A stretch of DNA of 7,952 nucleotides from NCBI GenBank assembly GCA_002281005.1, contig NCFD01000044.1:1-7952 (forward strand). The letters run 5' to 3'. Both the position numbers and the translations under genes were made by a program. The DNA is from Acidocella sp. 35-58-6 (GTDB taxonomy: Bacteria; Pseudomonadota; Alphaproteobacteria; Acetobacterales; Acetobacteraceae). The stretch's first letter is position 1. Every line of letters begins with the position of its first letter. This document shows positions 6,531-7,952 of the stretch, one piece after another. Under the pieces are notes generated by a model. That model worked only from the letters and a program-made list of their open reading frames with translations. It did not search any database and had not been told where the DNA came from.

Positions 6531-7739
6531 ATGACCGCTCGTACTCTGGACGATGTCGCCGTCAAAGGTCTGCGCGTCCTGGTGCGCGCGGATTTAAACG
6601 TTCCTATGCAGGGCGGTAAAATCTCCGACCTGACACGTCTGGAGCGGCTCGCCCCGACGATCGACGAATTATCCGCTGCCGGGGCGAAGGTGATTGTTTG
6701 CAGTCACTTTGACCGCCCGAAGGGCAAGCCTGTGCCCGCAATGTCACTGCGGCCGATTGCCACTGCACTCGGCACCGTGCTTGGACATGAAGTCGCGTTT
6801 GCCGAAGATTGCATCGGGCCGGTTGCCGAAGCCGCTGTGGCGAAGCTGGCTGACGGCGATGTGCTGGTGCTGGAAAACACTCGCTTTCACGCCGGTGAGG
6901 AAACCAACGATGCAGCGCTGTCACAGAGCCTGGCTGACCTCGCCGATATTTATGTAAATGATGCATTCTCCGCTGCCCACCGGGCCCATGCGAGCACCGA
7001 AGGGGTGGGGCGTTTACTGCCCGCCTATGCGGGCCGCTTGATGCAGGCTGAACTGGCCGCCCTCTCGGCAGCTTTGGGCGATCCGCAGCGGCCCGTGGCG
7101 GCGATTGTGGCTGGCTCGAAGGTCTCCACCAAGCTTGATCTGCTCACCAACCTGGTTGCTAAGGTGGATATTCTGGTCATTGGCGGCGCCATGGCCAATA
7201 CCTTCCTGGCCGCGCAAGGCCATGATGTTGGCAAATCCCTGCAGGAAAAAGACCTGCACGCCACCGCGCTCAGCATCCTGGCCACCGCCAAGGAAAAGGG
7301 CTGCGAAATCATCCTTCCCGTCGATTTAGTGGTAAGCGAAACCTTCTCCGCCAACCCGCCCACTCAGGTTGTTGGCATTGACGCCGTGCCTGCCAACATG
7401 ATGGCTCTCGATGTCGGCCCGGCGACAGTGGCGGGCATCATCGCCCGATTGCCGCATATTAAAACCTTGCTGTGGAACGGCCCGCTTGGCGCCTTCGAGA
7501 CCCCACCCTTCCAGGCTGGCACCAACGCGCTGGCTGATGCGGTTGCCAAGGCCACGGTGGATGGTACGTTAATCTCAGTCGGCGGCGGCGGCGACACGGT
7601 TTCGGCATTGCGTCTAGCCGGTGCCGCCGACTCGATGACATATTTATCAAGCGCAGGCGGAGCATTCCTCGAATGGATGGAGGGCAAAATTCTGCCGGGT
7701 GTGGAAGTTTTGAGCGCGGGTCTCTCGAACCTGGGTTAA
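6531..7739 (+). CDS. pgk: Phosphoglycerate kinase
   Basis: PGK transfers phosphate from 1,3-bisphosphoglycerate, the product of the preceding gap gene, to ADP, giving ATP and 3-phosphoglycerate. The protein has 402 residues, normal for bacteria. Motifs: VRADLNVP (18-25), [10 protein letters not shown] (58-67; many PGKs have Gly in place of Asp61), [11 protein letters not shown] (114-124), [14 protein letters not shown] (142-155), [11 protein letters not shown] (195-205), [10 protein letters not shown] (314-323), [11 protein letters not shown] (351-361) and [13 protein letters not shown] (373-385). The frame is open upstream to an ATG at 6471. The extra 20 residues are shadow translation of the gap 3' end, and the ATG at 6531 gives the standard N-terminus. 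It lies one base after the gap stop (TGATATG) and lacks a strong ribosome site, so translation probably depends on gap. No sign of damage. Confidence 0.97.
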   Translation: MTARTLDDVAVKGLRVLVRADLNVPMQGGKISDLTRLERLAPTIDELSAAGAKVIVCSHFDRPKGKPVPAMSLRPIATALGTVLGHEVAFAEDCIGPVAEAAVAKLADGDVLVLENTRFHAGEETNDAALSQSLADLADIYVNDAFSAAHRAHASTEGVGRLLPAYAGRLMQAELAALSAALGDPQRPVAAIVAGSKVSTKLDLLTNLVAKVDILVIGGAMANTFLAAQGHDVGKSLQEKDLHATALSILATAKEKGCEIILPVDLVVSETFSANPPTQVVGIDAVPANMMALDVGPATVAGIIARLPHIKTLLWNGPLGAFETPPFQAGTNALADAVAKATVDGTLISVGGGGDTVSALRLAGAADSMTYLSSAGGAFLEWMEGKILPGVEVLSAGLSNLG

Positions 7740-7952
7740 AGCTTGGCTCCAAACCCGGGCTAACCCCTGGGTTTGCCATTGCCGCCACCATTCTGGCGGT
7801 CACATTATGGGGGTTCTCCCCGATCGGCACGCGTTACATGGTGGGCTCTGGTTTTGCCGGCGTGCCCGCCATGGCCTTTACCGGGCTGCGCTATACGCTG
7901 GCAGCGCTGGTTTTTTCACCTTTACTTTGGCAGGCCCGGCACTGGAACCGGC
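7673..7952 (+). CDS. EamA/DMT-type transporter, N-terminal part (runs off right edge; start uncertain)
   Basis: From about 7769 one frame encodes [20 protein letters not shown] followed by TRYMVG, then [24 protein letters not shown]. This is a first membrane helix ending in the LWG-type motif and a second beginning with the LRY motif, the usual opening of EamA (drug/metabolite transporter) proteins. These are ten-helix inner-membrane carriers; the substrate cannot be told. The frame is open back to an ATG at 7673 inside pgk (67-nt overlap), the only canonical start before helix 1. The roughly 35 residues it adds ([16 protein letters not shown] onward) look like shadow pgk sequence. The next in-frame ATG, 7838, would lose helix 1. 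The real start may be a non-standard codon between 7740 and 7793, or a base may be wrong. The gene follows pgk in the same direction. Confidence 0.6.
   Translation, partial: MDGGQNSAGCGSFERGSLEPGLKLGSKPGLTPGFAIAATILAVTLWGFSPIGTRYMVGSGFAGVPAMAFTGLRYTLAALVFSPLLWQARHWNR
7750..7775 (+). terminator. GC-rich hairpin just after pgk, no U-tract (possible terminator or attenuator)
   Basis: CAAACCC (7750-7756) pairs perfectly with GGGTTTG (7769-7775). Inside, GGG (7757-7759) can pair with CCC (7765-7767), leaving T7768 as a bulge and CTAAC as the loop. This gives a ten-pair stem starting 11 bases after the pgk stop. The following bases (CCATTGCC) are not a T-run, so it is not a classical intrinsic terminator. 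It may stabilise the 3' end of the operon mRNA, or reduce read-through into the transporter. Confidence 0.45.

Noticed and set aside
1..7952. CRISPR array, insertion sequence, phage or defence system
   Set aside because: There are no regularly spaced repeats, no transposase or integrase-like frames and no terminal inverted repeats. All large open frames are accounted for by housekeeping genes.

Overview
The window looks like an ordinary chromosomal housekeeping region of an alphaproteobacterium. Codon use is GC-leaning, and the RecF, GAPDH, phosphoglycerate kinase and transketolase sequences resemble those of Rhodospirillales, perhaps Acetobacteraceae. That placement rests on remembered family resemblance, not on a search. 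I recognise every gene at family level. I found no mobile element, CRISPR array, tRNA or rRNA, and no convincing undescribed system.

Left part, minus strand (read right to left from about 2688): dnaN (DNA polymerase III beta sliding clamp), then recF (DNA gap-repair ATPase), then the N-terminal half of a YmdB/TIGR00282-type metallophosphoesterase that runs off the left edge. The recF stop and one possible start of the phosphoesterase overlap as ATGA, so the three genes look like one transcription unit. The main oddity is in recF. Its conserved N-terminus is encoded in frame, but no ATG, GTG or TTG precedes it; the first canonical start (GTG) comes 20 codons too late.

Middle: a 104-bp divergent intergenic region (2689-2792) separates dnaN from a small plus-strand membrane protein of the isoprenylcysteine carboxyl methyltransferase (ICMT/PEMT) family. 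A 153-bp gap (3324-3476) follows, holding a possible sigma70-like promoter and a pair of direct GTTTAAG repeats.

Right part, plus strand: tkt, gap and pgk lie tightly packed (2-nt and 1-nt gaps) and encode transketolase, glyceraldehyde-3-phosphate dehydrogenase and phosphoglycerate kinase. Transketolase delivers glyceraldehyde-3-phosphate from pentose phosphates, and GAPDH and PGK carry it to 3-phosphoglycerate, or the reverse in gluconeogenic or autotrophic metabolism. After pgk come a GC-rich hairpin and the N-terminal part of an EamA/DMT-type transporter that runs off the right edge. Its start is also unclear: the only canonical start upstream of its first membrane segment lies 67 nt inside pgk.
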